The notes below the pieces were generated by a model that saw only the letters and a program-made list of their open reading frames with translations, searched no databases and was not told the origin of the DNA. Shown in pieces: positions 5,342-6,671 of a stretch of DNA of 6,671 nucleotides. Positions within the stretch are counted from its first letter, which is position 1. The number at the start of each line of letters is the position of its first letter. This stretch comes from Candidatus Pacearchaeota archaeon (GTDB lineage Archaea; Nanobdellota; Nanobdellia; Pacearchaeales; GW2011-AR1), in NCBI GenBank assembly GCA_023140635.1, contig JAGLLG010000055.1, forward strand, positions 1 through 6,671, given 5' to 3'. A program made the position numbers and the translations under genes.

Positions 5342-6319
5342 ATGGAAAATTTAAACAAAGAAGAAACTGCAAGAGAAAATATCTTTCGAAAAGGAGAAGA
5401 AATAGGCGGTGCCATAGTAAAAGGTTATGAATTCAATAATGGAATCAACTACGAAGAGATTCTTAATTCATTCTCAAATGTAGGGGCGCAAGCAACAAAC
5501 TTCGGAAAAGCTATAAAGATAACCCAAGAGATGGTAAAAGAAAAAGCGTTCATATATTTAGGGTACACCTCTAATATGGTCACCACAGGAAACAGGGAAA
5601 TCATCAGATATCTCGCAGAACACAACCTTATAAATGTACTAGTAACAACTGCAGGAGGAATTGAAGAAGACATAATAAAATGCCTAGGGGATTTTAAAAT
5701 AGGGGATTTCAAACTCGATGGGAGAAAACTCCGAGAAAAAGCAATCAATCGCGCGGGAAACATTCTAATTCCAAATTCCAGATACTGTGATTTCGAAGAC
5801 TTCGCAATTAAAATTCTAGAAGAAAATAAAAACAAAATAAAAACTGCCTCAGAACTTATCTGGCTTCTAGGAGAAAAGATCAATAACAAAGACTCAATCT
5901 GTTACTGGGCAGCAAAAAACCAAATTCCTATATTCTGTCCAGCGATAATGGATGGATCCTTAGGTGATATGATGTATCTCTTCAAAAGCAAAAATCCTGA
6001 TTTCAAACTAGACCTCGTAGAAGATACAGAAAAGTTAAACAACACCTCAATGGGAAAAGAAAAGACAGGGATGATAATTCTAGGTGGTGGTGTAGTAAAA
6101 CATTCGATTTGCAATGCTAACCTCTACAGAAACGGAGCTGATTACGCAGTCTATATAAATACTGCTCAAGAATTCGACGGTTCGGATTCTGGAGCAAGAC
6201 CTGACGAAGCAGTATCTTGGGGGAAAATTGCTCCAAATGCAAAATCAGTAAAAATTCATGGAGATGCAACAATTATATTTCCATTAATTGTAGCAAAAAC
6301 TTTCGCTAAAAATCCTTAA
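5342..6319 (+). CDS. dys: Deoxyhypusine synthase
   Basis: This enzyme transfers the 4-aminobutyl group of spermidine, with NAD, to one lysine of translation factor aIF5A, the first step of hypusine formation. The 325 residues cover the full catalytic core. Family motifs in order: GAQATNFGKA (48-57), LGYTSN (73-78), VTTAGGIEED (101-110), IMDGSLGDM (about 202-210), ILGGGVVKHSICNANL (246-261), NTAQEFDGSDSGARPDEA (273-290) and SWGKI (292-296). Aligned from memory to human DHS with a constant offset of 34, the active-site set is complete: K295 (human K329, catalytic), H254 (H288), D209 (D243), D282 (D316), E289 (E323) and W293 (W327). Resemblance to the eukaryotic enzyme is high. aIF5A and spermidine synthesis genes are not in this window. 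It converges on the right-edge gene with 11 nt between stops. Confidence 0.97.
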   Translation: MENLNKEETARENIFRKGEEIGGAIVKGYEFNNGINYEEILNSFSNVGAQATNFGKAIKITQEMVKEKAFIYLGYTSNMVTTGNREIIRYLAEHNLINVLVTTAGGIEEDIIKCLGDFKIGDFKLDGRKLREKAINRAGNILIPNSRYCDFEDFAIKILEENKNKIKTASELIWLLGEKINNKDSICYWAAKNQIPIFCPAIMDGSLGDMMYLFKSKNPDFKLDLVEDTEKLNNTSMGKEKTGMIILGGGVVKHSICNANLYRNGADYAVYINTAQEFDGSDSGARPDEAVSWGKIAPNAKSVKIHGDATIIFPLIVAKTFAKNP

Positions 6320-6332
6320 GCAAAATTTCTTT
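6320..6332 (+). terminator. T-rich tract between convergent genes, possible terminator
   Basis: After the TAA of deoxyhypusine synthase the plus strand reads GCAAAATTTCTTT, with no hairpin. The tract could end plus-strand transcription, and the AAAA gives a short T4 on the minus strand. This is weak evidence, based only on position and composition. Confidence 0.25.
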
Positions 6333-6671
6333 ACCGAATCCCAGTCCAAACATAATTTGGACATCCACTAATCACTTGACTTCCAGCTTCTACAACCTTA
6401 AGCAAATCACCATAATCTCTTGAATCTATTTTAACTGAAGAATCCGACTTCAACGAACTAACAAAATAATACTCAGGATTGCCAAAAAAATCATCTTGAT
6501 ACTCAACAGTCCAAGTCGAAACTGCTTGTCCGTCTGAAAAGTTTATCGAAGCAGGATTGTTATTAACAGAATCATCACCAATCAAATCGTCCTCCCAAAT
6601 CACGAACAAATCAATCCCCTCACCATCACAATCCTTACCCTCCACAGTTAAAGTCACTAAATCTCCTTCAG
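6331..6671 (-). CDS. Partial protein, C-terminal part of a probable secreted Ig-like beta-sandwich protein
   Basis: The frame stays open to the right edge. Upstream of the GTG at 6655-6657 it reads EGDL with no stop, so the N-terminus lies outside the window and the GTG is probably an internal valine. About 113 residues are visible. They are acidic, rich in Asp, Ser, Asn and aromatic residues, with alternating strands: GDLVTLTVEGKDCDGEGIDLF, then ADGQA-like SDGQAVSTWTVEYQDD, then PEYYFVSSL. This resembles the repeated Ig-like extracellular domains of many archaeal surface proteins. Two Cys (one in GKDCDGEG, one in SGCPNY near the end) could form a disulfide. The protein ends YVWTGIR, with no C-terminal membrane anchor. 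The signal peptide, if any, is off the window. Function is unknown; a secreted or surface location is inferred from composition. Confidence 0.75.
   Translation of the reverse strand, partial: EGDLVTLTVEGKDCDGEGIDLFVIWEDDLIGDDSVNNNPASINFSDGQAVSTWTVEYQDDFFGNPEYYFVSSLKSDSSVKIDSRDYGDLLKVVEAGSQVISGCPNYVWTGIR

Noticed and set aside
5685..5709. Direct repeat TAGGGGATTT (5685-5694 and 5700-5709) inside deoxyhypusine synthase, giving GDFKIGDFK
   Set aside because: The segment has the same length as the matching part of human DHS (aligned from memory), so it is not a recent tandem insertion.
5449..5889. 146-codon minus-strand open frame opposite deoxyhypusine synthase
   Set aside because: It is antisense to a conserved enzyme, with hydrophobic/Ser-rich shadow composition.

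Overview
This AT-rich window looks like chromosomal sequence from an archaeon. It has an archaeal-type Kae1 (KEOPS t6A enzyme), a deoxyhypusine synthase, and A/T-only TATA-like boxes centred about 23-27 nt upstream of several ATG codons, which fits leaderless transcripts. The small stand-alone genes, tight spacing and unrecognised proteins suggest a DPANN-type lineage (Woesearchaeota/Pacearchaeota-like). That placement is inference, not demonstrated.

Layout. (1) 1-802, minus strand: a small protein with an Alba-like secondary-structure order, followed 8 nt later by a protein that runs off the left edge. The latter has a Cys...His...Asp order reminiscent of transglutaminase/papain-like folds. 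(2) 852-1337, plus strand: an unrecognised 161-residue protein, divergent from group 1. Both appear to share one palindromic TATA box near 822-830. (3) 1344-3077, minus strand: a xylose isomerase-like TIM-barrel protein, then Kae1. (4) 3155-5232, plus strand: a two-gene operon. The first gene is a DisA-type diadenylate cyclase. The second is a DHH/DHHA1 phosphoesterase joined to it by a TGATG stop/start overlap and preceded by a good Shine-Dalgarno sequence. (5) 5342-6319, plus strand: deoxyhypusine synthase with a complete active site. (6) 6331-6671, minus strand: the C-terminal part of an apparently secreted, Ig-like beta-rich protein that enters from the right edge.

The most interesting unit is group 4. 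One gene should make cyclic di-AMP and the translationally coupled gene belongs to a superfamily that includes c-di-AMP and oligonucleotide phosphodiesterases. It is therefore a candidate make-and-break module for c-di-AMP in an archaeon. The characterised archaeal cyclases I know of are of the DacZ type, not DisA. The DisA here also seems to have lost the Gly-rich hairpin of its C-terminal helix-hairpin-helix domain. Kae1 (tRNA t6A37) and deoxyhypusine synthase (aIF5A) both serve translation but are in separate transcription units.

No rRNA, tRNA, CRISPR array, insertion sequence or integration site was seen. No gene-free stretch exceeds about 110 bases.
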